The notes under the pieces: generated by a model
Databases searched by the model: none
What the model saw: the letters and a program-made list of their open reading frames with translations, nothing else
Told to the model about the DNA's origin: nothing
Program-made: the position numbers and the translations under genes
Part shown: positions 47,246 to 59,074 of the stretch, piece after piece
Numbering within the stretch: position 1 is the first letter of the stretch
Layout: each line of letters begins with the position of its first letter
DNA from: Dicaeum eximium
Taxonomy: Eukaryota > Chordata > Aves > Passeriformes > Dicaeidae
Reading direction: 5' to 3'
Length of the DNA stretch: 64,000 nt
Assembly (NCBI GenBank): GCA_013396995.1
Contig: VWZP01005656.1
Coordinates: 668,908-732,907, forward strand

Positions 47246-49179
47246 ATAAAAAGAGCCAAACAGGAAGCAAATGAAACACTGAGATAAAGCCCAGAAAAGA
47301 TGCCCAAATGTGCTCACACACCAAATTTTTACAAGACTGCTATACTGAATGCAAACCAGGTGTTTTGCATCACGTCTGACAACCCAAACCACAGCCCAGT
47401 GTGACAATGGAGTTTCTTTACAAAGCAGCACAGAACAAATCCCTGGGATTTCTTTCTCTTTTAAATGAGAAAATTAATTGCATCCCATAAATGTCTGCAA
47501 TATCATGAGATGTATATTCAGGGCCTCAAGGCTGGAAGGTAAGCTAAGAACAGAATTTGGCCCTAATTTAGATAACAGCAGTGTCTGAAAAGTAGGGGAT
47601 TTGTAATGGGAAATTTAGACTAAGCTTTTATTTTATGGGCGATTTAAAAAAAAAAAAATTTCAACATGAGCTTTGAAATTGCACTTTCAAAAGGAAGGCT
47701 GCTAATGCTGTCAATTCTGCTGCACATATCAGCACCTAATTCTGTAATTGAAATGCTTTCAGATGAAGAATTTGGTTGCTGTTAAAGATTTTCGTGTAAT
47801 AAATCCCAGCTTCAGAAACTAACATCCCAACCCTCTGAAATTCAGCCAGTTCTACCAGCGTGCCCCATTTCAGACCCATCACCCAACAAAAGTGAAGCAG
47901 GAACAAGGGAAAAACATCTCTCAAGAACCTCAGAAATTCCGTATGTTCATGCAGGTCTGTGTCCCCCCTGCTGTTCCAGGTGTCTTCACACAGCTCCTCT
48001 GAGAAAATGCTCCGAGCACCACTCAGGTATTTCTACTCATCAACTTCCTCTCCACCTGGTCCCTCAAACATTGCTTCTCAAGCACTCACAGAGGTCTCAT
48101 TTTGTCCCTCGTATTTCTGGTGGCTGGACATATCTTTCCTTCATGCAGGAACTTCTGTTGGTGGGTAACCCCTCGGTGTTCCAAGATCCAAGCTAACATT
48201 CTGGATGCTTTTTGGAAAAGACACAGGCTAAGCACCGTGTATCTGCTTTAGCAGATATTCTGCACTCCAAAACACTGCAACATCATAAACCGCTAGTACC
48301 TTCCATCAGAAGTAGTAAAAAAGAAAATGAACAACTTTAGATATTTACAGAATTTTCCGATTTGGATGTTGTAAGGAGTGGCTCCTGCTCCAAGGAAGCA
48401 ATTTCCATGTTTCTTTGCCAATTTTTCAAGTCTTGTAAAGTCAGCTCGTGTTGCCTTTCTATCATCTTTCTCACCCAAACTGCCACAGTTTGGGAGGCTG
48501 ACTGAGAGAAACCAAAAAAGGAATAAAAAGACCTCCCAAAGAGGCATTTTTCCTACCCTGATGGAATAGTCCTGATGAGATACTCAGCACTAAAACATAC
48601 AGGCTTGCTAATAAGACAGAGAAATGCAGGGGGGCTGCAGTTTTATTTCATATCAGAGCTTCAACCCCTCAATTAACTTTTATTATACAATCACTCTTGA
48701 GGCTGTTAAATCAGATTTATCATTCAGCTTCTGAAAAACCCATTGCTGCTTTGTAATTCCTTCCAGTTGAAGCTTTTGGTGTCCAGGCTGCAAACACGAG
48801 CAGTGTTGCCAGTGGCTAAAGAACTCAACCATTCCTTGTTTCTATCCCCTCGTACAGAACTCACCCAAGTAGGCCTAAAAACCCCAAAAACCCAACCCTC
48901 ATGGCACACATGACATGCACATGGCTGCAAAATGGCCAGCAAGAAGTATTAATATTAATATTAATTAATATACCATGGAGATGTATAATGTAACCCTTGA
49001 AATGATAAAGGGACATTTGATAAGTTTTGAATAATTGCACCCACATTCAGGTAAACTCATTTGGTCTCTGTACATGCTTTTATCAAGCTTAAGAAAAAAT
49101 GCTTTTCCTCCGTGGCATTTTGACTTTTAGTGATTCCACAGAACTATCTCATTGGAGTGGAGTTAATGAAAATCTCCCA
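47246..49179. other. unique sequence with AT-rich microsatellite
   Basis: A run of TTAATA units lies at about 48947-48971. Otherwise unique, with short open frames only. Confidence 0.5.
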
Positions 49180-49910
49180 GTTCTCCTGCCCCGGGAACGG
49201 CTGAGGAGCTGCTCGTGCAGATGCCCGGTGTTCACGGTGATCTGCAGGCAGGGAGTCCTGCAGCAAGGAGCCCGAAACAAGCACTGGAGAGCACAAGAGA
49301 TGGGCTTTTATCAGCAGGCCTTTTCCTTGTCCTACTCTCTATCCTTTCCTACCTGAGTGACAGGAAAATCTCAGCTAGAATCGCCTCTGCCTGGCGACGG
49401 CGGGACCGGGTCTGTCCTGGTGGGTTTCGAATGGGAGGAAAAAGGAGGGGCTGAGGGTCAACTTTCCACTAGATTTTTTTTTCATGAGACAGCAAAGAAA
49501 AAACAGGAAAAAAGAAAAAGAAAGAGGGGGGCGGGTGGCGGTGGGAGTCGAGGGGAGGACTGATGAAAAGCAGAAATGGAAGCAGGACAGACTGACCATC
49601 AGCGCCCCTGCTCTCTGCGCTGGAGGTAACGCGGGCAGCGCTGGGCTCCAGCGGGACAGGCAGCGGGCTGGCCGGGCCTGGGGCTGGTGACCAGGACACC
49701 TTTCTGCTCCGGTAGGACCAAAGCCCCTGGGGCTGGTGACCAGGACACCTTTCTGCTCCGGTAGGACCAAAGCCCTGAGCTCTCCACGGGCGCTCTCCCC
49801 GCGCTCCGCTGCCGCAGCCGAGCGGTGCCGGTGCCTGCGGGAGGGATCTGCCTGCCCTGCCCCAGGGCACTCCTGAGCATCTCCCCCGCGGCTCTGGCAA
49901 GCTGCAACCT
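49180..49910. promoter_or_regulatory. CpG island, possible promoter
   Basis: GC and CpG content rise strongly, mainly at 49380-49430, 49520-49560 and 49600-49890, in otherwise AT-rich surroundings. Open frames on both strands (for example 49375-49770 and 49469-49900 minus, 49484-49690 plus) reflect the base composition. A perfect 49-bp tandem duplication sits inside it. It lies about 9.8 kb from the island at 39405, and neither has a recognised gene attached. It might be the first exon and promoter of a gene outside the window. Confidence 0.45.
49677..49774. repeat. 49-bp perfect tandem duplication in CpG island
   Basis: Two adjacent identical 49-bp units, each starting CCTGGGGCTGGTGACC, at 49677-49725 and 49726-49774. 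Each includes GGTAGGACC. The lack of mismatches suggests a recent duplication or an assembly artefact. Confidence 0.95.
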
Positions 49911-52560
49911 TTTAAAACTCGTTTAACTTGGTTATTTTACCCTTCTGCTCTTCTGCATTTGTTTGCTCCGCTTTTCTGTTCTGCTCCAAAACCTTCTTTT
50001 CCAGGCACTGCCTGCAATTTAGGCTGTTTCGATTCTGTTTGGTGTTTCTGCCTCTTCCATTTTGTTTTGTTGCAAACTTTGCTTTTTCGTTTAGTCTACT
50101 TCTAAGGGTTTTTTCCCTGAAGTTATTTTAGATGTTACATTATCTCTCTTCACTCTTTTATTACATGATTTTAAAATTAACAACGTATATTTCCTAAGCT
50201 GTATTTTTACACAGTTCCAATCTATTAGCTACATTATTTTAGTCCCATAAGTGCAGTAACTAAAATTATGATATAATGTTAAAATAAATCTCTATTTTCC
50301 TGAAGCTTTCATAACTCCAGAAAGATAAGGGATTGGATTTTATCTATTTTTAGGAGTGATAATATTTTTCTTTTAAATCAAACTGTAATTATTTTTCTGA
50401 CTTGCCCTGTCTGCTTTTTCTGTAGCAGCTCCCAGAAATGAATCCTACACTACACATATCTCATTGTCCAGTCTTCCTTTAGTATTCTTAATATTCTTTA
50501 ATTTTGAGCAAGTTCAGCAAGCAATGGTTGCTTTACACAGTTAACAGGATACAAAATGCAGAGCTCATTTCTGACTGCAGTGTGCAGCACCAGAATTTTT
50601 CTTTCAACATCAGTTTCTACTCAATTCTATCAATTTTATAGATCCTGCAATCACTGGGAAATGAACAATTTTATTGGTAATTTTATTGCGGTTGTTATTG
50701 TCCAAAAAGGACTAATTTCTTTCTGTTGTCCAGATTATTGTCTACTTTTCCCTGCTTTATTTTTCCATCTATACTTTACAGCTCTCTCTTTCTGCCGCCT
50801 TTCAGCCACACCACGAAGGCAAAGGAGAGCTCACTGTGTTCTAAAGTGCCTTTGGTGCTGTGCCTGGAAATTTTGGAGTTCCTGGGCATCTTCTTAATGT
50901 GAGAAATGCTCTGACCAAGCATGGGAGAGTCCTGCCAAGGTATCACTGGACTGTCCCCCTGCCTGCCCCTTTACAATTCCAGGCATTTTATTTGGGTAGT
51001 CTGAAGTCTCTCATTTTGGACAGTTTAATCAAACTCTTTCAGAAAGGTCTTTTGCAGCTTATTAGGGCTTGAGGTTTGGTTGTTGTGGTGGTTTGGAGCT
51101 TTTTTGGTTGTTGTTTTTAGTTGGGTTTGGTTTTCCTTTGGTTACTTGTTCTGATTTGGGTTTTGTTTTTTTTTTTCCTAAGAACATCCCATGTTTGCTT
51201 TACAAATGCCAGAGTTTCTCTTCCCTATGCATTTCCCACATCACAGAATAATTATTTTTTCTGGACCTGGAGCAGGCTCAGAAAGCTTTCACCGCATTCT
51301 AGTCCAAATGCAAAAATATACAAATAACAGAGTGTTTTCCCTAATTATCTTCCCCTTTTCTTGTACATAAAAAACCCCCAATTCACTGGAAACGGAAGGA
51401 TTTTGCTGGCTTAAATACAGATTTTTTTCATTTTTTCATTTAATTCCCTTCAATATGTTACACACAGATGAGAAGCAAAGATACACATTAATCAGTCCCC
51501 AATATTTTGCAGACTGAACACCTACTAAAACCCTTCACAAAATAACTAACACCTTGTTAATTAAGTGTGCATGCTTATGGACGATATTTGCATAGAAGAA
51601 ATATTAACGTTCTTATTTTTTAAATATTAATAACATTCCTTTTAAAAAGAAAATCTAATGGAAAAAACCCCAAAGTAAGTGGAATAGTCTTTTTTTTTTT
51701 CTTTCAAATCAGACAATTTCCCGTCAAGTTTCTTTACTCAGGTGGTTAAACTTTTATTTAATTTGCAAGAAGTTTATTGAATTTGAATGATTAGGAAACA
51801 GAAGGCAGCACTCTTTGCAGGGAACACTCACTACACCTTTTCCCTTTGATTCTCTCTGCATTTTGAAATGCTCATGCTATTAAAAAAACAACTGGGGATA
51901 ATGAGAAAGACATTACATGCCAAACAGTATTGAATTAGGCATTTTGAATCCCTTCAATATGATAACTTTAACTGTTAGCAAAATATAATGTATGGGTTCT
52001 ATCCTGACAATAGAAATATCCCAGTTAAAAATTTTTAAATTACTTTTGCCATGAACTTTTCAAAAGTTCCCATAACTGAGGCATTTCCTGCACCAGTAGA
52101 AAGCAACCCTGGAAGGGGGAAGCTGTGCTCAGAGCAGCTGCAGGTCCCAGATCCAGCTGCTGATGGCAGCAGGGATGATCTTTTGGGAAAACACTCTGGG
52201 AAGGCACAGCTGACAGAGACATCCATGGTTTTTGTGGGTGGAAATGGATTTGCTTAAAAGAAAAATTCAGAAAATGGCCAATTCCCAGTGGGGAACCATC
52301 CAGTGGCCCGTAGTAAATCATCAGATGTGACATATCACATATTATATATCTATAAATAAAATCTGTTTATCTATTATTTAAGATTCATGCTGAGCTTTTA
52401 ATCATTTATATGTTCGCTTTCAAAGCTTGTTCTTTCAGTGTATTCCTAAGATTTTGAAATAGGCTGCTTCAATAGGTCTGACTCAATACCTGACACTCCG
52501 GAGGTAACTTCTATTTTCCATGACCTAAAGCGGTTTCAGAGATATCAAAATGTAAGATAT
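49911..52560. other. unique AT-rich sequence
   Basis: No gene was recognised. A T- and G-rich low-complexity stretch runs from about 51070 to 51180. Apart from this the interval is free of recognisable repeats. Confidence 0.5.
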
Positions 52561-52680
52561 TAAAAAAAAAAANNNNNNNNNNNNNNNNNNNNNNNNNNNN
52601 NNNNNNNNNNNNNNNCAAACAAAAAAAAACCCAAAAAAAAAAACAACAAAAAAAAAAGCAAACAAAAAAAAACAAGCCAC
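52561..52680. other. A-rich tract with 43-base assembly gap
   Basis: An A run leads into N at 52573-52615 and then A-rich CAAAC-type sequence to about 52680. The true length here is unknown. Confidence 0.95.
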
Positions 52681-55131
52681 AAAAGATAATAAAGTTATTT
52701 TAAAAATACAGAAAACACTTGGAAATAAATAAGTAGAGAGGCAGGTCAAGTTGGTAGGAAAACTGTAATGCCGTAAGTGTAAAAGCAATATCTTTGTCTC
52801 CACAATTGTATGAGTTCCCCAAATTCCAGAGCGGAAGTGAATATCCACACTGGGGCACAGCTTCAGACTGGCAAGATCATAAATAAAACTAAAGCTCTAG
52901 TCATTAGTTAGCACATAACACAAAGAATTATGTAATATTGAGCAATTTTGCTTAGAAGCTGTATTTCTTAGGAAAAATAAATTAAAAATAAATTTTCTGT
53001 AGTAGAAAAGCCAAAGGCAGAAGTTCTAAAGTATAGTTGTTACTGAACCAGAATGGTCCAAATCCTGGAAATGTTTTGGACCTGGCTTCTGCTTTTGGCA
53101 GCTTCATCCCATTACAGCTTTGTCATCTTGCTTGAAAACTCATTTTTCACCCCGTTCTCATTCCAGTCCTGCCAAGCACACTCAGGAACTGAGACACTCT
53201 CCATTTTCCCTTTGGAATTCCAGGAATTGATCTTTGAGGTTCTTTTTAGGCATACTTTTCATTTTCTTTGGTTCATCCAAACACTTTCCAATAAATTAGT
53301 TCTTGGGAGTGCCTTCCAGACACAGCCACACTGATCTCAAACAAATATCCCCCCCTCCTATTGAAGGTGATCTCCTATTGAAGAGATTGCTTCAATTTTC
53401 CCATTTGAGAACTCCATTTGTACTTTTGGTAGCAGTGCTACACTGCGAGCTCATTTCCACATCAATCCCAAAACCTTCTGCATTCCTGCTTCCCAGAACA
53501 CAATTTCTCAGCCCAAATGCACAACACACTTTTTTATTTCTTGGATGATTGTCCATCATCACCTTGTTCTTAGAATGTTTGTTATTTTCCTGTGGGCGGT
53601 TAGTCCATTAATATGACACCTCCAGAAATTTGTCTTCATCCTTACTTCCCACTTATGGGCTACACTTTTCCGTGGAAAAGCTGTGCCTCACAGCACTTTG
53701 TAAAGACAGTCCAGATCTCTCACTGCTCTTGCACAGATACCCAAGATTGCTCCAATGTCTTCCTTCCATATGGGACACAACATCTGAGTCCCTGATCCCA
53801 GGATTTCCCACACACAGACAAGAGCAGCGCAAATAATCTTATTCTTATTTCATTTTTCCTCATTTCCAGTGAGGGCACATGAGTACAGCAGATAAAGTTT
53901 GCAGCTACTCCATGTGAATCCTGTGGCTCCAAGTGTTCTTAAATGTCTGTGCCACAGTCAGGATAACACAACCTTGCCAGGATGTGGAAGGAGTGTCCAG
54001 AAACCTCCTTGTCTCCCCATCAGCTGCCAGGAAGGTCTCCCCCCTGCCACTCAGCACTCTCAGCTTGGACAGGCCAACATGTGTCTCCAATATGCAAGTG
54101 GTGCCCTTAAGAAGAAATTGTGTTTACAAACCAAGATTAATTTGAGTCAGACCCTCTCATTGAGGATGTCAAGGACATAGGCAGGGAAAAAAAAATAGGA
54201 TATTTAGAAATCTCATTATACATGGAACACAAAAATTAAAGACTTTTAACATTCTCTTTTAAATTTAATCCGTTAGTCATAGCCCCTTCAAGTTTCCCTT
54301 CAGCAGGTGTGTTTGCCATAAGCTAAGCAGGAATTTTTCCCTTCTCCATAGCATCCAAGGGAAGCAGGGAGCCCCAGGGGGTTCCCAGCTCTGTCCCAGC
54401 ATCCTGATCCCAGGGTACAGCTGCACTGTATCAGAGCTAGCCCCATCACCTGGAGCAGGGAAGAAACACACACAGCCCAACAGATCCAGGATACAGCATC
54501 CTGGATTGATCACCATGAGCAGCACAGCTGTACCCCATCTCCTGGGTGTGTACTGCACAGTGGGAGCTTCTGCCAACACCACAGCTCCTGTTCCTCACTC
54601 TGCTTCCCACCCTCAGCAAATAGGTATCACATGGACCTCAGCACCTCTCCCACCTCTGTCCTCTGACTGTCAAGCAAGTTGCTTAAAACTCATCAGCAGG
54701 AACAGCCAGACAGCAAATTCATTGTGTTTTTACCACCAGATATAAACTGACCATTGTTCTTAGTCATCACATTAACCCTTGGCCAGAAGGACTGTTGCTG
54801 CCCAAAGGATTTCAGAGGTGAATCCACCATCAGCCCCCACCATTCGCAGACCAAAAATTCCATTTAAAAAAAAAAACTTCACATTTTAGATGTCTTGATT
54901 GTAACATAAAAACCAATTTGTTTCTGAATATACAAATAGAACAAACCCCAAAACAACAGAGGCTTCAAAGAGAATACCAACAGGAAATCTCACATATCCT
55001 TGTCTGTAAAGCCTGCATCTAGTCCTGAACTAGAAAAGAGAAGGACCTGTCAAAAAAGTAATGTTTTACAGGACAAGGCAAGTTCTTAGAAGATAGCAAA
55101 GGGATAAGTATTTAAAATAAGGGTTTCTCTA
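52681..55131. other. unique sequence, no gene recognised
   Basis: Short open frames only, many of them overlapping on both strands at 53613-54180. No repeat family was recognised. Confidence 0.5.
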
Positions 55132-55489
55132 TGTTACAGATGAGTAATGAGATTGTTGACTCTCACAATTAAGGAGTGATTAGGCAGGCTGGTTACTAGA
55201 GGCACATCATGGCAACACCTCACCTCCAGTCAAGTTACAAGAAAGCAGTCAACACCAATGGACAGCGATGAAGAGTTAACAGACAGACTTTGGGAGGGGT
55301 TAAGGTTGGCTGTTGCAACACCAAGGGTATAAAAGGCAGAGCAGCCATCCTGTAGAGCAGCCAGCCACGGGGTAGGCAGCCATGAGGGCAGCTCCCAGGC
55401 CTGATTTTCCTTATGTAGTCCTTTTGCTGTATTTTTGTTAAGGTTTAATAAACCTTTTAAATTTTTCAAGTGAGCAGTCATTTCTCTCA
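55132..55489 (+). mobile_element. LTR nearly identical to 31657-32014
   Basis: A 358-bp plus-oriented LTR, TGTTAC at the start and CTCTCA at the end. It has a TATA box TATAAAAG at 55328-55335 and the poly(A) signal AATAAA at 55447-55452. It differs from the minus-strand copy at 31657-32014 at roughly ten positions. The flanks TCTCTA and TCTCCA match at five of six bases, but the other copy shows a 4-bp duplication, so this is not decisive. No convincing primer-binding site follows directly, which favours a solo LTR. Confidence 0.8.
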
Positions 55490-56029
55490 TCTCCATGGCC
55501 CAGGAGATCTTGGACGAATGGCGCCACTGCTGATTTTAGCAGATCAAATGATCTCTCTTAGGGACCATCAGTGATTGCAGGTAGACCTGGAGACAGCAAA
55601 GGACTTTATAATGAAAAAGAAGAGGGAGAAGGATCCAGAAGATTGAGTATTGATGTAAAACCAACACAGTGTGCTTGAAGTGTGAATGGGGTAGTTCTAA
55701 GAGTGTGTTATGTTGGCCAAATTGTTTGTCTCTAATCCGAGCGTACAAACAGTAACTCCAAGCTGGTAGCACATGGGACCTGCTCCGGGTGTCTGTTGGA
55801 GTTTTAAGGACAAGGGGAGCAGTTAGACATTTAAGGCAGGACGTGTAGAAGAGGAAAGCAGGGACCCTGGGGCAGGCGGGATGTGTGGGATTGAAAGATT
55901 TTTAAGGACTCAAGAGCACTTGGAGGTTGCCAAATTAGTAGCCACAGTGCTAAAATGATGGTGAAGGTCGCCATTGAGTAAAAATACCACTTGTGTCGGA
56001 CATTGGTAGTAGTCGTGACAACTTTTGCA
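55490..56029. other. unassigned sequence between LTR and GC-rich block
   Basis: Sequence without a recognised repeat. On the minus strand it holds the C-terminal part of the open frame 55831-56370, which includes a strongly hydrophobic stretch. Confidence 0.4.
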
Positions 56030-56370
56030 GTCCACCATCGGCGGGGGTGAAGGGCATGAGGCGTCTGGGGCTGGCCCTGTGGTGTGGGGCTTCCTGGGCA
56101 GATGGACCACAAGGGGCTGTGCACTCGTGCCTGCCGGCGGGGGCTTGGGGACGCTGGGTGGTAGAGACCCAGCAGGGCTAGCCCAGTGAGAAAACAAAAA
56201 AAAGAAAAAGCGACGGGTTCTGTGGGGCCTGCACCACCGCTCAGGGGGAGTGCAGGAGTGTACAGGAGTTTTTTGAGTGGAGAGGACCGCGTTTGTCCCA
56301 GGGCTGTGACCTGTGGCGGGGTTCCGATCGCCTCACACCGAGAGTTGGTGTGGGACTCCACGTGGAGCAC
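55831..56370 (-). other. open frame of 179 codons with two hydrophobic segments
   Basis: This minus-strand frame is not recognised. It has two hydrophobic stretches of a length that could span a membrane: VAFSFFCFLTGLALLGLYH in the middle and WYFYSMATFTIILALWLLIW about 50 residues before the end, the latter preceded by basic residues (RHK). Between them it is proline-rich. The first methionine is arbitrary, as the frame could run in from upstream GC-rich sequence. The overlapping frame 55910-56197 is also open. It could be chance, or a decayed gene in a repeat. It is reported as a curiosity rather than as a gene. Confidence 0.2.
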
Positions 56371-57640
56371 CGGGGTCGAGGTGGCCGGGCCGGCCCCCGC
56401 GGTGTGGGGCTTCCCGAGCGGGCAGGCCGCGGGGCCTGTGCGTGCGTGCCTGCTTGCGGCGCTGCCGAAGTCGGGGCGGACTTGGTTGTGCGAGGTTTTT
56501 GTGGACCGCGGGAGTCAGGGGCCCAGCGGTGGTGAGAGACAGGCTGGGAGTTGGGGGCTCCGAGTGGTGTGCGGGTTTCCCCTGTGGAGCCCATCAACAT
56601 ACACCCCTGGGGCTGGGGCACTGCAGGGATGGGAGGCAAAGCCGCGGGCAGCGAGGGGGTCTGCGGGCATCAGCTGGAGCGGCTTTCACTGAGTGCAGGA
56701 GTGCCCACGTGGGCAGTAGTGAGCCAGGGAGGTGCCCGGTGCGGTGGCTGCCGGCGGTGCCAGCCCGATGGGCGGGTGGCCATGGTGGTCGGAGGTCCTG
56801 CGGCTTGGGGCCGCTGTTCCGCCGGTGCGGGCAGTTGGTGGTGAAAGCCACGCCAGTGAGCCAAAAAACTTTGAGGCGTAGTGCCGTGGGCGGCGGGGAC
56901 CGCAGGCAGCAGAGCATGGCTTACGCTCGGCTCTGCCGGGGAGGTCGAAGGCTGTTTGTTGCAGGAGGCGAGTCTAATAGCGTCGCATTTGCATTTCCAG
57001 TACACACGATCCCAGCCGGGCTGGGGGGGACGGGACGGCAAGGACCCAGAGCCAAAACTGCACGTGGCGCGGCTGGTGACTAGAGGCCAGCCAAGGTGCT
57101 CCCGGGCAGGGGTGCAGGGTCCCTCGCAGCTCCTCTGTAGAACCCGCTGGCATGGGACCGGGGCACCACGTGGGTGGTGGCGCCCAGAGACTGGCGGTGC
57201 TGCGGGACACAGTCTGCGTGGAGACCGCTGAGAGTCGAGAACTCCTGGTTGTGCAGGCGCTTCTCCATGACCCTCCAGTATGGGGCTGAGCAGACGCAGA
57301 GCGGGGATGTGCAAGGGCACAGTGCCAGCTCAGTGGGGAGGGGCAGCAGCTTGGGGTGCTGGATGCCATCACGTGCAATACATCAAGCAGTAGGTGCCTC
57401 TTGGGGGTGACCCGGCGCCATGGGCTCGCCTGTGTAGAGCTGCCCTATGGCGACTCAGAGATACCGGGGGCAGTCGTGCCCGGTGGGGCTGGCCCGGGGG
57501 CACCAGGCTGCAGAGCCTTCCCTGCGACGTTCACCAGCGTGGAACTGCGTGAACATGGGGGAACACGCAGGCAGCTCAGCAGTTGCTCGAGCTAGTATGA
57601 CGAGAAGGGGGCTGGGGCACTGAGGCTCACAGGTTTCCAC
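56030..57640. other. GC- and CpG-rich block of unknown origin
   Basis: About 1.6 kb with GC and CpG content far above the rest of the window. Long frames are open on both strands (plus 56313-57083, 256 codons; minus 56670-57320, 216 codons; plus 56186-56692; minus 56241-56639), as happens when stop codons are rare. Some internal similarity is visible: GTGTGGGGCTTCC occurs at about 56088 and 56401, and GAGTGCAGGAGTG at about 56246 and 56693. No retroviral protein motif, zinc knuckle or protease was found on either strand. It may be the interior of an unrecognised endogenous element, an unusual CpG island, or a gene fragment. It sits between a plus-strand LTR and a minus-strand LTR. Confidence 0.55.
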
Positions 57641-58289
57641 GCTTTCCCCTCAGTATAAAGTGACACGAATGCAGCCCCATGTGAGCTGCTTCTGCCGGTG
57701 TTCTCAAAGTGGAAATGAATGTTTTGCTTTTATTTTCCAAGAAGAAGGCAAAGCTTCTTCTTCCATATTTTTCCCTTTCTTTTCTTTCTTTCTCTCCCCT
57801 TCTAACTAATCAGAGAGACAAGTTCTGTCTGGAAAGCCTGTAGTTAGAATGAACTGTGAACTACCCTCCACAACAATAGAGACCACAAGTACCCCCCTTT
57901 AGTTGAAAGGTACATCTTAATGATACCAGACAGAGCTGAGCTGTTCTTTCTGTGTGAGGTTTGATGCCCTGTCTGATTGTATTGAATAATTTAAGCAATT
58001 CAGGAGTTAGTTTATACTTACTGTGCTGAAATTGCTCTTTGTAAGAGAAGTATCAAGCCCCAAGGAAAAGCAGAACAACAAAAAGTGCTCAGTTTAGTGC
58101 CCTGCTGCCTTTAGGTAAAGTAAGAGGCAGGAGGCAAGAAACCAACACATTCTTTCTTTGACTTTTCCTTTAAGACAGCACTGTCTGTTCCCATCCCAAA
58201 GGCACAGAGAGTAAAATATTGCCTGGAAGTAGTAAAGTAGTAGCAGGCAGTAGAAGTCCTACTACTCTCTTTCCAGAAGAGCTCTTGGG
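57641..58289. other. unassigned sequence
   Basis: GC content drops back to normal. A pyrimidine-rich run (CTTTCTTTTCTTTCTTTCTC) lies near 57777. No gene or repeat was recognised. Confidence 0.45.
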
Positions 58290-58830
58290 AGTGCTTACAC
58301 GTATGTGCCAGGGTGTACATGTGTACCAAAGTGTGTGAGTGTGCACATACAGTACCAGTGTGTGCCAGTGTGCATAGCTCTGTGCACACACAAGTGCCAA
58401 AGGGTACGCGTGTTGTGTGCACTACTGTGTGCATGTGTGTGAAATTACTCCCTCTCAGGTGTGACTTAAGTTTGTGTAAACCCTGTGTTTGTAAGTGTGC
58501 ACAGACTCTGCAAGTGTGAGCAGGGCCCTGTGTAAGATATGTGTGTTGATGACATTACATATATTAGTGTGCACAGATTTATGTGCTAGTGTTAATGTAC
58601 ACAAGTCCGCATATGAGCAAATCTCGTGTTTGTGAGCACATGTGCATTAGTAGAGACTGTATATAAGTGTCTCTACAGTACATGTGTGCTGGTGTGTGCA
58701 AGTAGAGCATACACAGCTCCATGTGTGTGTGCAAGTGTGTGCTGGCCAAGGCTCTACGCCAGTAAACAAGTACCTGTGTGAGTGTACTAGTTCTGCACAT
58801 ACCCCTATGTGCAGTCATGGGCTGAGCAAC
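58290..58830. repeat. degenerate TG-rich minisatellite
   Basis: About 540 bp in which AGTGTGCACA, GTGTGTGC and related words recur every 20-30 bases, separated by variable sequence, for example GTGTGCACAGACTC, GTGTGCACAGATTT and GTGTGCATAGCTCT. It is an old, decayed array rather than a clean microsatellite. The alternating purine-pyrimidine content could favour Z-DNA. Minus-strand frames 58111-58434 and 58579-58818 give histidine- and threonine-rich peptides and are artefacts. Confidence 0.75.
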
Positions 58831-59074
58831 CCAGAGACACAGCTCTGATACCCATCTCCCTGCTGTCCCACATAAGAAAACAGATGTGTGTTTGTATGTA
58901 TTTATGTGTATGTATCACTTCTGAGCTCTAATGAACTCATTCTCATAGATTGATAGACTAACATTATTCCCCATATTATTATGTTGCTGTACTTTGTGAA
59001 AGACAAGTGAAAGCCTCAGAAGACTACATGCTTTAAATAACTGTTTAAGTAACATTTTAAACAGCTTTAGCCCT

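Noticed and set aside
55490..55540. Primer-binding site after the LTR at 55132 (TGGCGCC at about 55519)
   Set aside because: It lies about 29 bases from the LTR end and does not match a known tRNA 3' end beyond TGGCGCC.
56313..57083. 256-codon plus-strand arginine- and glycine-rich frame
   Set aside because: Typical of GC-rich DNA where stops are rare; equally long frames exist on the other strand, and no motif was found.
58111..58818. Histidine- and threonine-rich minus-strand proteins
   Set aside because: They are translations of the degenerate TG-rich repeat.
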